From contig NZ_APNG01000010.1 in assembly GCF_040361255.1 (NCBI RefSeq), positions 100,426 to 164,425 of the forward strand: a stretch of 64,000 bases of DNA. Direction: 5' to 3'. This document shows, piece by piece, positions 17,124 through 25,969 of the stretch (its first letter is position 1; each line of letters opens with the position of its first letter). The position numbers and the translations under genes are program-made. The stretch is from Salinisphaera sp040361255. Lineage in GTDB: Bacteria > Pseudomonadota > Gammaproteobacteria > Nevskiales > Salinisphaeraceae. The notes under the pieces are model-generated. The model saw only the letters and a list, made by a program, of their open reading frames with translations. It had not been told where the DNA came from and ran no database searches.

Positions 17124-18137
17124 GTGGACTTCAAACGGCCCATGATCGATCTTGAGCTCTTGCAGCATGCCGTGATGGACTCGCGCGACGGCATCACCAT
17201 CGCCGATGCGCGCGCCGACGACCTGCCGCTGATCTTCGTCAATCCCGCCTTCGAGCGCATGACCGGCTACAGTCATGACGAAGTGGTCGGTCGCAATTGC
17301 CGCTTTCTGCAGCGCGGGCGGACCGAAGCGGCACGTAGCGAGCAAATGCGCGCGGCGCTGGCCAAGGGGCAGGGCTTTTCCCAGGTCATTACCAATTACC
17401 GCAAGGATGACACGCCGTTCTGGAACGAGTTGAGCGTATCGCCGATTCATAACGAGCACGGCACGGTGACGCATTTCATTGGTTTTCAGAAGGATGTCAC
17501 CCAGCGCATGTTGCTCGACGAAGAGCTGCGCGCGCGTAATCGCGATCTCGAATCGGCCAAGGAGGCGCTCGAGGAACTGGTCACGCTCGATGCCCTGACC
17601 GGGGTCTACAACCGGCGCCACTTCGACGATCGCATGGAGTCGCTGTTCAAGATCTGCCGACGCACGGGCGAATCGCTGGCGGTATTCTTCATCGATATCG
17701 ATCATTTCAAGGCATTCAACGATCGTTTCGGCCACCAGGCCGGCGACAATGCACTCATCGAGGTCGCCCAGACCCTGGCCGAGAGTTTTCAACGCGGCTC
17801 CGATTTTCTGGCGCGCTATGGCGGTGAGGAGTTCGTGGTGGTGGCCTGTGGCATGGAAGCACAACCCGCCCGCGATTTCGCTGATCGGTTGTGCGCGCGC
17901 GTGCGCGAGCTGGGCCTCGAAAACCCGGACGCGCCGGGGGACGGACTTACCATCAGTGTCGGTTATACCGTCGTCGTGCCGCATGCGGGCCTCGATGCCC
18001 AGGCGGTGGTCGCCGAGGCCGACGAAGCCCTGTTCGCCGCCAAGCATGCCGGCCGGGACCAGGCCTGCGAGGCGACTGCCCGGACACGTCGTCGGGCATC
18101 GTCGCCCCGGCATGCGCGACGCGGGCGCAGCCGATAG
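17124..18137 (+). CDS. LOV-domain blue-light-responsive diguanylate cyclase (LOV-GGDEF)
   Basis: Residues about 8-128 form a LOV photosensor with the flavin-binding signature GRNCRFLQ (adduct Cys59). The other chromophore residues are also present: Asn91 (TNYRKD), Asn101 (FWNEL) and Gln122 (FIGFQKDVT), with Cys-Asn spacing as in YtvA. A coiled-coil linker (about 128-155) leads to a GGDEF domain: LDALTGVYNRR, FIDIDHFKAFND, and the active site RYGGEEF. An RGSD I-site lies five residues upstream of GGEEF, implying product inhibition. It should make c-di-GMP under light control. GTG 17124 or ATG 17142 may be the start. The Arg-rich tail is probably disordered. Confidence 0.9.
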   Translation: MDFKRPMIDLELLQHAVMDSRDGITIADARADDLPLIFVNPAFERMTGYSHDEVVGRNCRFLQRGRTEAARSEQMRAALAKGQGFSQVITNYRKDDTPFWNELSVSPIHNEHGTVTHFIGFQKDVTQRMLLDEELRARNRDLESAKEALEELVTLDALTGVYNRRHFDDRMESLFKICRRTGESLAVFFIDIDHFKAFNDRFGHQAGDNALIEVAQTLAESFQRGSDFLARYGGEEFVVVACGMEAQPARDFADRLCARVRELGLENPDAPGDGLTISVGYTVVVPHAGLDAQAVVAEADEALFAAKHAGRDQACEATARTRRRASSPRHARRGRSR

Positions 18138-18156
18138 ACGCGTAAGCCGGCAATAA

Positions 18157-18445
18157 TCCGCGAATAAACGCGAAGACACACGAATAGGGCGAAAGATGGG
18201 CCGCTCGAAGGCTGGCTGGCCTGCTGTGGTCCATGCGCCATACGACCGCAATTGCTTGGCGTTGATCTGTGTAAGCTGTGTCGATCTGCGGACTTTTCCG
18301 GTCGGGAGGGCCAGCAAAGCCATCAATGATGTCGATCGCCCACCCGGGCCATCTCAATCAATCTGCGTAATCGGCGTAATCTGCGGATAAATGGCTTCTT
18401 GCGTATGTCTTAAATCCCGCTGCTTTTCTCAAGCAAGCAGGTTGT
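18157..18445 (+). repeat. Tandem repeat unit 1
   Basis: This unit runs from the CCGCGAATAAACGCG motif through GGCTGGCTGGCCTGCTGTGG, ACGACCGCAATTGCTTGGCG and the TGATCTGTGTAAG stretch to GCGTAATCTGCGGATAAATG. Long segments of it are repeated almost base for base in unit 2. Confidence 0.7.
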
Positions 18446-18697
18446 CCGCAAATGAACGCAAAGACACGCGAATAAGGCGAAAGATAAGCTTCGCGAAGGC
18501 TGGCTGGCCTGCTGTGGCCCATGCGCGATACGACCGCAATTGCTTGGCGTTGATCTGTGTGATCTACGTTGATCTGTGGACCTTTGGGTTCGGCCACGGT
18601 CAGCAAAGTCAACGCGTTAAGGCCGCCTGCCGGGGCCGCATCAATCAATCCGCGTAATCGGCGTAATCTGCGGATAGATGACTTCTTGCGTAGGTTG
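18446..18697 (+). repeat. Tandem repeat unit 2
   Basis: The second copy starts TCCGCAAATGAACGCAAAG and carries the same order of blocks as unit 1 (GGCTGGCTGGCC, ACGACCGCAATTGCTTGGCG, ATCTGCGGATAGATG), but it is about 37 bp shorter. A third start (TCCGCAAATGAACGCAAAG at about 18698) begins right after it but is quickly lost. Confidence 0.7.
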
Positions 18698-19019
18698 TCC
18701 GCAAATGAACGCAAAGACACGCAAATAACATAAAAGACGGATCGCTCGACACACGCTTGGTTTGCTGTTTGCGCCGCGTGTCTAGCTGTTTTCTTAACCC
18801 ATAGCTGCCTTGCGTTCGCGTTTATTGGCGTGCATTCGCGGACTGTTTTTTCAGGTGGAAGACGAAAAACCGCAGATGTCGCCGTACCTGGGCCGACGTC
18901 GGCCTGCCGGGTCGTCGACGCCGCGGGCCGCGCTCGTTTCGCCTGCGCGAGCGCAGCCGGCGCGAACGTCGGCGCAGCGATTGAAAACAGCCGACCTTGT
19001 CAGCGGTTCTCATGCCGCA

Positions 19020-19997
19020 CTAACGATTGTCGCGGAAGGCGTCGGTCGCCTCGAGCAGCGCATGGCGGTTGCCGGGCTCGAAAGCCGAATGGCCGGCATC
19101 GGGGGTGATGCGCAGGTCGGCCTCGGGCCAGGCGCGATGCAGGTCCCAGGCGTTGGCTAGCGGACAGACGACATCGTAGCGGCCGTGCACGATCACGCAG
19201 GGAATATCGCGAATACGGTCAATATTCTCGAGTAACTGATCGTCGCGCTCGAAAAAGCCGCCGTGCACGAAGTAGTGGCATTCGATACGCGCAAATGCCA
19301 GGGCAAAACGGCTCGCCGCGTTTGCGCTCAGGGCCTCGCTGCTGGCCTTGAGATAGCTCGTCGCGCCTTCCCATACCGACCAGTGACGCGCGGCGTCCAG
19401 CCGGGTCTGTTCGTCGTCGCTGGTGAGACGACGATAGTAGGCGCTGATCAAATCACCTCGTTCGCCGACCGGAATATGGTCGCGATAGGGCTCGAAGGCG
19501 TCCGGAAACAGGGCGTTTGCGCCCTGCTGGTAGAACCAGAGCATTTCAGCCCGCCGGAGCATGAAGATACCGCGCAGCACGAGTTCGCTGACCCGTTGCG
19601 GGTGGCTCTGTGCGTAGGTCAGCGCGAGCGTGGAGCCCCAGGAGCCGCCGAAGACCTGCCAGCGCTCGATGCCCAGATGTTCGCGCAGGCGTTCGATATC
19701 GGCGACCAGATGCCAGGTGGTGTTGTCGACCAGGTCGGCATGTGGCGTAGAACGCCCGCAGCCGCGCTGATCGAACAGCACGATGCGGTAATGCGCCGGG
19801 TCGAAAAAACGACGGCTGCTGGGACCGGCGCCGCCACCGGGCCCGCCATGCAGGAACACCACCGGCTTGCCCTGCGGGTTGCCGCACTGCTCATAGTAAA
19901 GGGTATGCCGGTCGTCCACGGACAGCTGGCCGCTGTCGTAGGGCGCGATTTCGGGATAGAGCGGGCGATAGTCGCTCGGATCGGTTATGGCGGGCAT
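19020..19997 (-). CDS. pip: Prolyl iminopeptidase
   Basis: This alpha/beta-hydrolase peptidase (family S33) removes N-terminal proline from peptides in the cytoplasm. The HGGPGGGAGP oxyanion motif, LFDQRGCGRSTPH, the nucleophile elbow GGSWGSTLAL, VHGRYDVVCP (catalytic Asp) and DAGHSAFEP (catalytic His) are all in place. The 325-residue length is normal for the bacterial enzyme. It is the last gene on the minus strand before the repeat block, 61 nt after the preceding permease gene, so it may be read from the same transcript. Confidence 0.95.
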   Translation of the reverse strand: MPAITDPSDYRPLYPEIAPYDSGQLSVDDRHTLYYEQCGNPQGKPVVFLHGGPGGGAGPSSRRFFDPAHYRIVLFDQRGCGRSTPHADLVDNTTWHLVADIERLREHLGIERWQVFGGSWGSTLALTYAQSHPQRVSELVLRGIFMLRRAEMLWFYQQGANALFPDAFEPYRDHIPVGERGDLISAYYRRLTSDDEQTRLDAARHWSVWEGATSYLKASSEALSANAASRFALAFARIECHYFVHGGFFERDDQLLENIDRIRDIPCVIVHGRYDVVCPLANAWDLHRAWPEADLRITPDAGHSAFEPGNRHALLEATDAFRDNR

Positions 19998-20058
19998 GAG
20001 TACGGCGCAATGAAATCCAGCCCACAGGCTATCATCGGCCCCCGCGTTGCGAGCCCGA

Positions 20059-21378
20059 TCAGGGCATGAGTACCAGCGTGGTCGTCGCCGCCAGGCTCGA
20101 TGCCACGGCCAATGCGAGCAGGGAGAGCGCCAGGCTCCAGCCGATGGTGGCCTGCCAGTTGTCGTAACCGGTCAGGCGCTGTACGAGCAGCGCGTTGGCC
20201 GAATAGGGCGTGCCGGCGATGGTCAGCCCCCAGCCGGAAACCATCGCGATGGCCAGGCCCAGCCCCGCGGCCTCGGGCCAGAGCCGGCTCGACAGCCCGC
20301 CCGCGAGGGTTACCAGAATCAGCGGATTCATCCCGATCAAGCCGCCGGCAAACAACACCCAGGGCAGGCCGAAGGCGATGGCGGGAAATGCCCAGTCGGG
20401 CAGGTCGAAATCGGTATCCAGCCCGGCGGCGACGAAGGCGCTCAGGGTCGCGCCGAGAAACGCCGAACCACAGATGATGGCCAGTTCGTTGCTGATGTTG
20501 TCCATGCGTGGCAGCCGTCGCTCACCGGGACTGGCAAGCAGGCCGATCGCGACAACCAGCAGACAACTACAGGTCACAGCCTGCGCATAGGCCAGCCCGA
20601 AAAGTGCCCGCGATGCGAAGGTACACACACAGATCAGGCCGATACAGGCGGCAAAGAACAGCCACGACGGCACGACGTGCGGCGGGCGCTGGCGGGCCTG
20701 GCCGGGCACCGGCGCGCTCTCGGGTTCACGAAAGAGTGTGCCGGTAATCAAGTAACCCGCGGCCAACGGAAAGGTCAGGCTCAACAGCTGCCAGCCGTGC
20801 AGGCCGGGCACCAGGGTGAGGGTGAGTACCACCGCGATCGACAACGGCGAACACACCGATGCCGAGCCAAAGCCGCGCAGCACCGCGCGCGCGGCATTGC
20901 GCGCGCCGCCGGAATCGCCGTAGTTGTAGATTTCGCGCCCGATGAGAGTCGAAACCACGCTCACCGAGCCAAAGTTCAACGGCATGGCAAGAAACAGCGT
21001 ACCGAAGGTAATACTCAGATAGCGGGTGAGCGCGCGCCCGGCAAACAGGTGTTCCGAGATGATCGACAGATGCCGCGAACGCCCGAGCGCGTGCGATAGC
21101 AGCATGACCGCAACGACCAGGGCTGCCAGGCGTGTAATAGTCATCAGCCCGGCGCTGAGCAGCTCCGGCTCGACGAGCAGGGCGCCAACGATCGCCACCA
21201 GCACCGCGGACACGATCACCCGCGGTATCCGGTTCAGCCCTGGCCAGGCGAGCACGATCGCCAGTATCAGCGCGGGCGCGCCGACGAACCACGCCAGCCG
21301 CGGCAGGCCGAGCACGCCGGCGACCAGGGTGAGATAGACCAGCGCGCTGCGCAGGTTGTCGATGCGGCGAGCGTTCAT
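20059..21378 (-). CDS. Polytopic membrane protein, probable permease of unknown substrate
   Basis: The 439-residue protein is almost entirely hydrophobic with about 11-12 predicted membrane segments, and two weakly similar halves are possible. I do not recognise a family with confidence; Gly/Pro motifs such as FGSVSVVSTLIGREI, GLIGMNPLILVTL and GWGLTIAGTPYSANALL resemble the re-entrant segments of ion-transporter-superfamily carriers. It starts 22 nt after the CoA-transferase B subunit stop, so it is very likely co-transcribed with the TRAP transporter and CoA-transferase, possibly handling the same or a related carboxylate. Confidence 0.7.
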   Translation of the reverse strand: MNARRIDNLRSALVYLTLVAGVLGLPRLAWFVGAPALILAIVLAWPGLNRIPRVIVSAVLVAIVGALLVEPELLSAGLMTITRLAALVVAVMLLSHALGRSRHLSIISEHLFAGRALTRYLSITFGTLFLAMPLNFGSVSVVSTLIGREIYNYGDSGGARNAARAVLRGFGSASVCSPLSIAVVLTLTLVPGLHGWQLLSLTFPLAAGYLITGTLFREPESAPVPGQARQRPPHVVPSWLFFAACIGLICVCTFASRALFGLAYAQAVTCSCLLVVAIGLLASPGERRLPRMDNISNELAIICGSAFLGATLSAFVAAGLDTDFDLPDWAFPAIAFGLPWVLFAGGLIGMNPLILVTLAGGLSSRLWPEAAGLGLAIAMVSGWGLTIAGTPYSANALLVQRLTGYDNWQATIGWSLALSLLALAVASSLAATTTLVLMP

Positions 21379-21400
21379 CGTGGCCGTCGGCGCCCCGTGT

Positions 21401-22042
21401 TCACGCCGCGGGCAACAGCCGCGTGCCGGTCAAGGCCTGCACGTCTTCGAAGCTGTTGTCGCCGAACAGTTCTACCACCCGCGGTCCGTCTTCGGTGATT
21501 TCGATCACCGCCAGATCGGTGTAGATACGGCTGACCACGCCCGTGCCGGTCAACGGATAGGTACAGGCATCCAGGATCTTGGGCTCGCCGTCCTTGGTGG
21601 TGTGGCGCATGAGCACGTAGACGGTTTTTGCCCCCACCGATAGATCCATCGCACCGCCCACGGCCGGCGGATATTTTTCGTTGTCGGTGGCCCAGTTGGC
21701 GAGGTTGCCGTCCGCCGAGACCTGAAAGCCGCCCAGGACCGCGATATCCAGATGGCCGCCACGCATCATGGCGAACGAATCCGCGGTATCGAAATAACAG
21801 CCGCCCTTGATCAGGGTGACGTACTGTTTGGCCGCGTTGATCAGGTCCGGGTCTTCGGTGCCGGGCGCTGGCGTGGGGCCCACGCCGAGAATGCCGTTTT
21901 CGCTGTGATAGATCACCTCGCGGCCTTCCGGCACGTAGTTGGCGACCATCACCGGCATGCCGATGCCCAGATTCACATAGCTGCCATCGGGGATGTCCTG
22001 GGCCAGGCGCTCGGCCATTTGTGCGGGTTCGAGACGGGTCAT
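21401..22042 (-). CDS. 3-oxoacid CoA-transferase, subunit B
   Basis: The 213-residue B subunit has the catalytic glutamate motif SENGILGVGP (about residues 50-60), VNLGIGMPVMVANYV near the N-terminus and GAMDLSVGAKTVYVLMRH. Together with the A subunit it moves CoA between succinyl-CoA or acetyl-CoA and a 3-oxo acid or short fatty acid, through a glutamyl-CoA thioester. ATG 22042 overlaps the A-subunit stop by 4 nt, the usual coupling. Which acid is used (acetoacetate, 3-oxoadipate or another) cannot be told from sequence alone. Confidence 0.9.
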   Translation of the reverse strand: MTRLEPAQMAERLAQDIPDGSYVNLGIGMPVMVANYVPEGREVIYHSENGILGVGPTPAPGTEDPDLINAAKQYVTLIKGGCYFDTADSFAMMRGGHLDIAVLGGFQVSADGNLANWATDNEKYPPAVGGAMDLSVGAKTVYVLMRHTTKDGEPKILDACTYPLTGTGVVSRIYTDLAVIEITEDGPRVVELFGDNSFEDVQALTGTRLLPAA

Positions 22043-22710
22043 ACGATGCCCTCCTGTGCGACGACGCGATCAACGAAGATGCCGGGCGTAGCCACGCTCT
22101 CCGGATCGAGTTCGCCGAGTTCGACGATATGTTCGACTTCGGCGACAGTCAGATCGGCGGCCATCGCCATGACCGGATTGAAGTTGCGACCAGCCGTGTT
22201 GTAGGCGAGGTTGCCCCACTTGTCGCCCTTGTGGGCCTTGATCAAGGCCACGTCGGCCTTGAGCGGCGGCTCCAGCACATAGCCCACGCCGTCGATCTCG
22301 CGGGTTTCCTTGCCCTCGGCGAGCTTGGTGCCATAGCCGGTGGGGGTGAAGAAACCACCCAGGCCAGCCCCGGCAGCGCGCATGCGCTCGGCAAATGTGC
22401 CCTGGGGCATCAGTTCGAGTTCGATCGCGCCTTCTTCATAGAGTTTTTCGAACCAGACCGAACCCTGCGAGCGCGGATAAGTGCACACCACCTTGCGCAC
22501 CAACCGGTCGCGCAGCAGTGTCGCGATACCGATTTCATGCGAACCGGCATTGTTGGAAATGATGGTGAGCTCGTTGGCACCGTGCAGGCGCAACGCCTCG
22601 ATGAGTTCGAAGGGAATGCCCGAGCTGCCGAAACCGCCGATCATCACGGCATCGCCGCTCTTGATGCCGGCGATCGCTTCGCGCACGGACGCGACTCGCT
22701 TGTCTATCAT
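22039..22710 (-). CDS. 3-oxoacid CoA-transferase, subunit A
   Basis: The A subunit (223 residues from ATG 22710) shows the CoA-binding motif VMIGGFGSSGIPFELI, ISNNAGSHEIGI and GLGGFFTPTGYGT. ATG 22710 is preferred because the frame upstream lies within the TRAP permease gene and adds an arbitrary extension; an AAAGG sequence precedes it. It begins 13 nt after the TRAP permease stop and overlaps subunit B by 4 nt. The operon context suggests that the transferase activates an acid that the TRAP system imports. Confidence 0.9.
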   Translation of the reverse strand: MIDKRVASVREAIAGIKSGDAVMIGGFGSSGIPFELIEALRLHGANELTIISNNAGSHEIGIATLLRDRLVRKVVCTYPRSQGSVWFEKLYEEGAIELELMPQGTFAERMRAAGAGLGGFFTPTGYGTKLAEGKETREIDGVGYVLEPPLKADVALIKAHKGDKWGNLAYNTAGRNFNPVMAMAADLTVAEVEHIVELGELDPESVATPGIFVDRVVAQEGIV

Positions 22711-22723
22711 GTTCTTATACCTT

Positions 22724-24727
22724 TCAGGAGGAAGCTTTCGCTTGTTGCGCGGCCTGTTCGGCTTGTTTGGCACGGGCCAGGCGTTGCGCATCCTTGGAAC
22801 CCAGTCGCCCGCCGAGCACCGCATCGGCGATATAAACGCAGACGATGATCGCGATGCCCACCACATCCGACACCCGTTCCGGATAGATCAGGCCGGCGCC
22901 GGCCACCAGCACGATCAGCCGCATGACCGGATTGATCGCACCAACCCGGTAGAGATAGCCCTCGAGCGCGGCCGCGACCAGCCAGATGGCGGCCACCGCG
23001 GTCACCGTCGACAGCAGGATATGCACCAGATCGCCCTGCAGGATCAGCGCTGGATTGGTGACGAACAGGAAGGGCAACACAAACAGAATGCTGCCCAGGC
23101 GCATGGCATAGACGCCGGTACGCCCGGCGTTGGAGCCGGCCACGCCCGCGGCGGTGATCGCGGCCAGGGCGACCGGCGGGGTGATATAGGACAGCATGCC
23201 CCAGTAGAGAATGAACAGATGGCTGGCCAGCGGGTTCAGGCCCGCTTCCACCAGCGCCGGCGCCAGCAGAATCGACAGGAAGATATAGCAGGCGCTTACG
23301 GTCATGCCCATGCCCAGCACAAAGCTGGTAATCGCACCCGCGGCCAGCATCAACGGGATACTGCCGTCGGCATAGAGCAGCAGCTCGCGCGAGAAGGCAC
23401 CGGCCACGCCGGTATACGACAGCCCGCCCACGACCAGGCCGATGCCGGCCAGAATCGAGACCAGACTGGCCACGCTGCTGGTGAGATTGAGCAGCAGGTA
23501 TTGCATGCGTGCCCAGTTCAGCCGATGGCTGCGTTTGAATACCGCAATCACCAGCAAGATGATGGTCGCGTAGTAGGGCGCATAGGCGTCCAGACGCATG
23601 ACCAGCAGCATGTAGATGAGCATCGCGAGGCTGAACAGGTAGGGCCAGCCCTGCTTGAGCGTATCGACCACGCGTGGGATTTCGGATTCCGGCATGCCGA
23701 TGAGCCCGCGCCGCGCGGCGTAGGCATCGACCTGGAACAGCAGCGCCAGATAGAACAGCAGCGCGGGCAAAAAGGCCGCAACCATCACATCGGCATATGG
23801 CACGTTCAAAAACGACGCCATGATGAATGCCACCGCGCCCATGACGGGTGGCATGAGGGTACCGCCGGTCGACGCACAGGCTTCGATCGCGCCGGCGTAA
23901 TGGGCCGGATAGCCCGACTTCTTCATGGTCGGAATCGTGATCGGGCCCGTAGTGAGGATATTCGAGATCACACTGCCCGACAGACTGCCCATGATGCCGC
24001 TCGAGAGCACCGCGACCTTGGCCGGGCCGCCGCGGCTGCGCCCCATCAGCGCCATGGCGAAATCCATGAAGAAATCGCCGCCGCCGGTCACCGTCAATGC
24101 CGCGCCGAAGACCACGAAGCCGATGATCAGATTGGCGACCACCTGCATGGGAATGCCGATCACCGATTCCACGCCCAGCACGTGAGCGCGCAGGGTTTCG
24201 CCAAAGCCGTACTGGGTACCCCAGAGAAAGCCGGGCATGTGATCGGCGAATAGCGGGTAACAGCCGAACAGCAGCGCTACGAGCACCAGAATCAGGCCGC
24301 CGCATCGACGCGTGCCTTCGAGAATGAGTGCCAGCATCACACCGGAGGCCACCGTGGCCTCGATCGGGGCGCTGAAATCCCAGCCCTGCTGGATGATCTC
24401 GAGGCCGTGCAGGCCCAGATAGACCGCGGGCACGATGGCGATCACGGCCAGCGCCCAGTCATACAACGGCACGCCGCTTTTGGCGCCGGACCAGGCCGGG
24501 AAGTAGAGGAAGGTCGCGGCCAGAAACAGGCCGATCAGGTAATAGAGAAACGAGTTGCCCAACGGCTGAAAGCCGAACAGACCCAGGGTGAAGGTCTGAT
24601 TGATGGTGAGCAGCAGACCGAGGGTGCCCAGCGCCATGACGGTCCAGTAGGAGACACCGCGCAGGCGGCTGGCTTCCTTGTCCGTTTCCAGGCTGATCTC
24701 GGTGGCCGACGGCGTATTTGTGGCCAT
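22724..24727 (-). CDS. TRAP transporter fused permease (TAXI type)
   Basis: The 667-residue protein combines the small 4-TM (DctQ-like) and large 12-TM (DctM-like) membrane subunits, as is usual for TAXI-TRAP systems. Signature stretches include GGDFFMDFAMALMGRSRGGPAKVAVLSSG (cut here only by reading), SGSVISNILTTG, GGTLMPPVMGAVAF and YITPPVALAA in the DctM part. It uses a sodium or proton gradient to import an organic acid delivered by the periplasmic receptor encoded directly upstream. The C-terminus is charged and Ala-rich. ATG 24727 gives a hydrophilic start before TM1. Confidence 0.93.
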   Translation of the reverse strand: MATNTPSATEISLETDKEASRLRGVSYWTVMALGTLGLLLTINQTFTLGLFGFQPLGNSFLYYLIGLFLAATFLYFPAWSGAKSGVPLYDWALAVIAIVPAVYLGLHGLEIIQQGWDFSAPIEATVASGVMLALILEGTRRCGGLILVLVALLFGCYPLFADHMPGFLWGTQYGFGETLRAHVLGVESVIGIPMQVVANLIIGFVVFGAALTVTGGGDFFMDFAMALMGRSRGGPAKVAVLSSGIMGSLSGSVISNILTTGPITIPTMKKSGYPAHYAGAIEACASTGGTLMPPVMGAVAFIMASFLNVPYADVMVAAFLPALLFYLALLFQVDAYAARRGLIGMPESEIPRVVDTLKQGWPYLFSLAMLIYMLLVMRLDAYAPYYATIILLVIAVFKRSHRLNWARMQYLLLNLTSSVASLVSILAGIGLVVGGLSYTGVAGAFSRELLLYADGSIPLMLAAGAITSFVLGMGMTVSACYIFLSILLAPALVEAGLNPLASHLFILYWGMLSYITPPVALAAITAAGVAGSNAGRTGVYAMRLGSILFVLPFLFVTNPALILQGDLVHILLSTVTAVAAIWLVAAALEGYLYRVGAINPVMRLIVLVAGAGLIYPERVSDVVGIAIIVCVYIADAVLGGRLGSKDAQRLARAKQAEQAAQQAKASS

Positions 24728-24760
24728 GGCGACCTCTTCGGAGTTCGGTGAACGTGAAAC

Positions 24761-24791
24761 GAAAAACCGGCCGGCAAAAGGGCCGGCCGGT
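24761..24791 (-). terminator. Strong hairpin with T-run between TAXI receptor and permease genes
   Basis: On the minus strand ACCGGCCGGC and GCCGGCCGGT form a 10-bp GC-rich stem around CCTTTT, followed by TTTT. It lies in the 84-bp gap after the receptor stop and before the permease. In an operon this position suggests partial termination, giving more receptor than permease. Confidence 0.8.
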
Positions 24792-24811
24792 CGTGCTGCG
24801 GCGGCTATCGA

Positions 24812-25969
24812 CTAGAGCGAGTCGATAGCCTGCTGCCGATAGTTGTCCCAGATCTTGGCAAAGGCTTCGTCGCTCTTGCCTTCGCCCTCGGCAACGGCCT
24901 TCTTCCAGGCGGCCTGCAGCGCTTCCAGACGGGCCAGGCGCTTGTCGTTCCAGGCCTGCATCTCGTCGGTCCAGATGCCTTTTTCCTTCAGGTACTTGAT
25001 CGCACCCGGGTGAAACGGCACATCGATCGGCGGGGTGCCGGCCTTGTCCAGCTTCCAGCGGTTCATGACCGCCGTGCCGTCCTTGTACATCGGATAGGTT
25101 TCGTCGAACGCCTTGAGGTAGTTGTAGACGAAATCTTCATCCTGATCGGCGCGCACGGTGAGCACCGGATAGCGATAGGCGAAGATATTGACCGGGTTGT
25201 CTTCGCTCAGGCCGGCGCCGACCGTCTCGGTGTAGGGCTGGAGAAACGGTGCGATCTGGCGCAGACGGCCCCAGGCTTTCTTGTCGTCCGGGTCGACTTC
25301 CAGCCAGTGAATGCCGCGCGGCGATTCGGCCAGTTCATAGAGCTGGCTCGGCGTGGTGGTGGTGCAGGACGCGTCGGCCTTGCCCTGAGCCAGCGAGCTC
25401 ATGGTGGCGTTATAGGTCGGGAACATGCGTGCATCGACATCGTCGCGCGTCAGCCCGGCCGCGCCCAGCAGGGCGTCGCACTTGAGGTTGATCGACGGGT
25501 TGCCGGCGACATAGGCAAAGCGCTTGCCCTTGAGGTCCTGCATGGTGCGGATATTGGCGTCCGCCGCGGTGAAGATACCGAACGAGGAGGGCCGGCCGGC
25601 CAGCGCACGGAGATCCTGCGGACCCCAGCGGCGATCGGCGAAATCCGCCACGCCTTCCGAGGCAAAGAAGGCTTCCGTCGCCAGATAGGCGACTTCGGCG
25701 CGCTTGGTCAGCAGCGGCTGCAGCCGGCCGATAGCCGAACCGGAGGGCTGGATACGAATACGGGTGCCGTACTTGCGTCCGAACGCATCGGCGATGGCGG
25801 AAGCTTCGGCATAGCCGGCAGAACCGACGTCGTAGGACGACCAGGTCATCGAACGCGGCAGATCCGGCGCACTGTCATCGGCGGCGATCGCGCCGCTTGC
25901 ATGCGTCAGACCGAGAGCCGCGGTCACGAGCAGGGGTGAGAACGCGCGAAGCGTGGATTTCAGGCGCAT
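24812..25969 (-). CDS. TAXI-family TRAP transporter solute-binding protein
   Basis: The 385-residue protein begins with a signal peptide (LLVTAALGLTHASGAIAA) and contains TAXI-type features: DVGSAGYAEASAIADAFGRKYG, TRIRIQPSGSAIGRLQPLL and GKRFAYVAGNPSINLKCDALL. TAXI receptors bind small carboxylates such as glutamate or 2-oxo acids in the periplasm and pass them to the fused TRAP permease, which is the next gene. It is somewhat longer than the average TAXI protein (about 320). It is the first gene of the operon; a 572-bp region upstream presumably holds the promoter. Confidence 0.92.
   Translation of the reverse strand: MRLKSTLRAFSPLLVTAALGLTHASGAIAADDSAPDLPRSMTWSSYDVGSAGYAEASAIADAFGRKYGTRIRIQPSGSAIGRLQPLLTKRAEVAYLATEAFFASEGVADFADRRWGPQDLRALAGRPSSFGIFTAADANIRTMQDLKGKRFAYVAGNPSINLKCDALLGAAGLTRDDVDARMFPTYNATMSSLAQGKADASCTTTTPSQLYELAESPRGIHWLEVDPDDKKAWGRLRQIAPFLQPYTETVGAGLSEDNPVNIFAYRYPVLTVRADQDEDFVYNYLKAFDETYPMYKDGTAVMNRWKLDKAGTPPIDVPFHPGAIKYLKEKGIWTDEMQAWNDKRLARLEALQAAWKKAVAEGEGKSDEAFAKIWDNYRQQAIDSL

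Larger units (their letters stand above)
18157..18860. repeat. Composite repeat block with tandem units and inverted ends
   Basis: The 882-bp space between the LOV-GGDEF gene and prolyl iminopeptidase is largely repeat. It opens with CCGCGAATAAACGCGAAGAC, and the same kind of motif recurs at 18446 and 18698. An inverted version (GCGTTTATTGGCGTGCATTCGCGG) closes the block at about 18818-18841. Short near-repeats such as GCGTAATCGGCGTAATCTGCGGAT also occur in both units. No convincing gene is present; the small ORFs within are by-products of the repeat. It looks like a dispersed intergenic repeat family rather than a CRISPR array. Confidence 0.75.

Noticed and set aside
18196..18657. Small open frames within the repeat block
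   Set aside because: They are created by the repeat units, lack ribosome sites and have different frames in the two units.
18157..18860. CRISPR array
   Set aside because: The repeats are long (250-290 bp) and tandem with no unique spacers of regular 30-40 bp length, and no cas genes are nearby.
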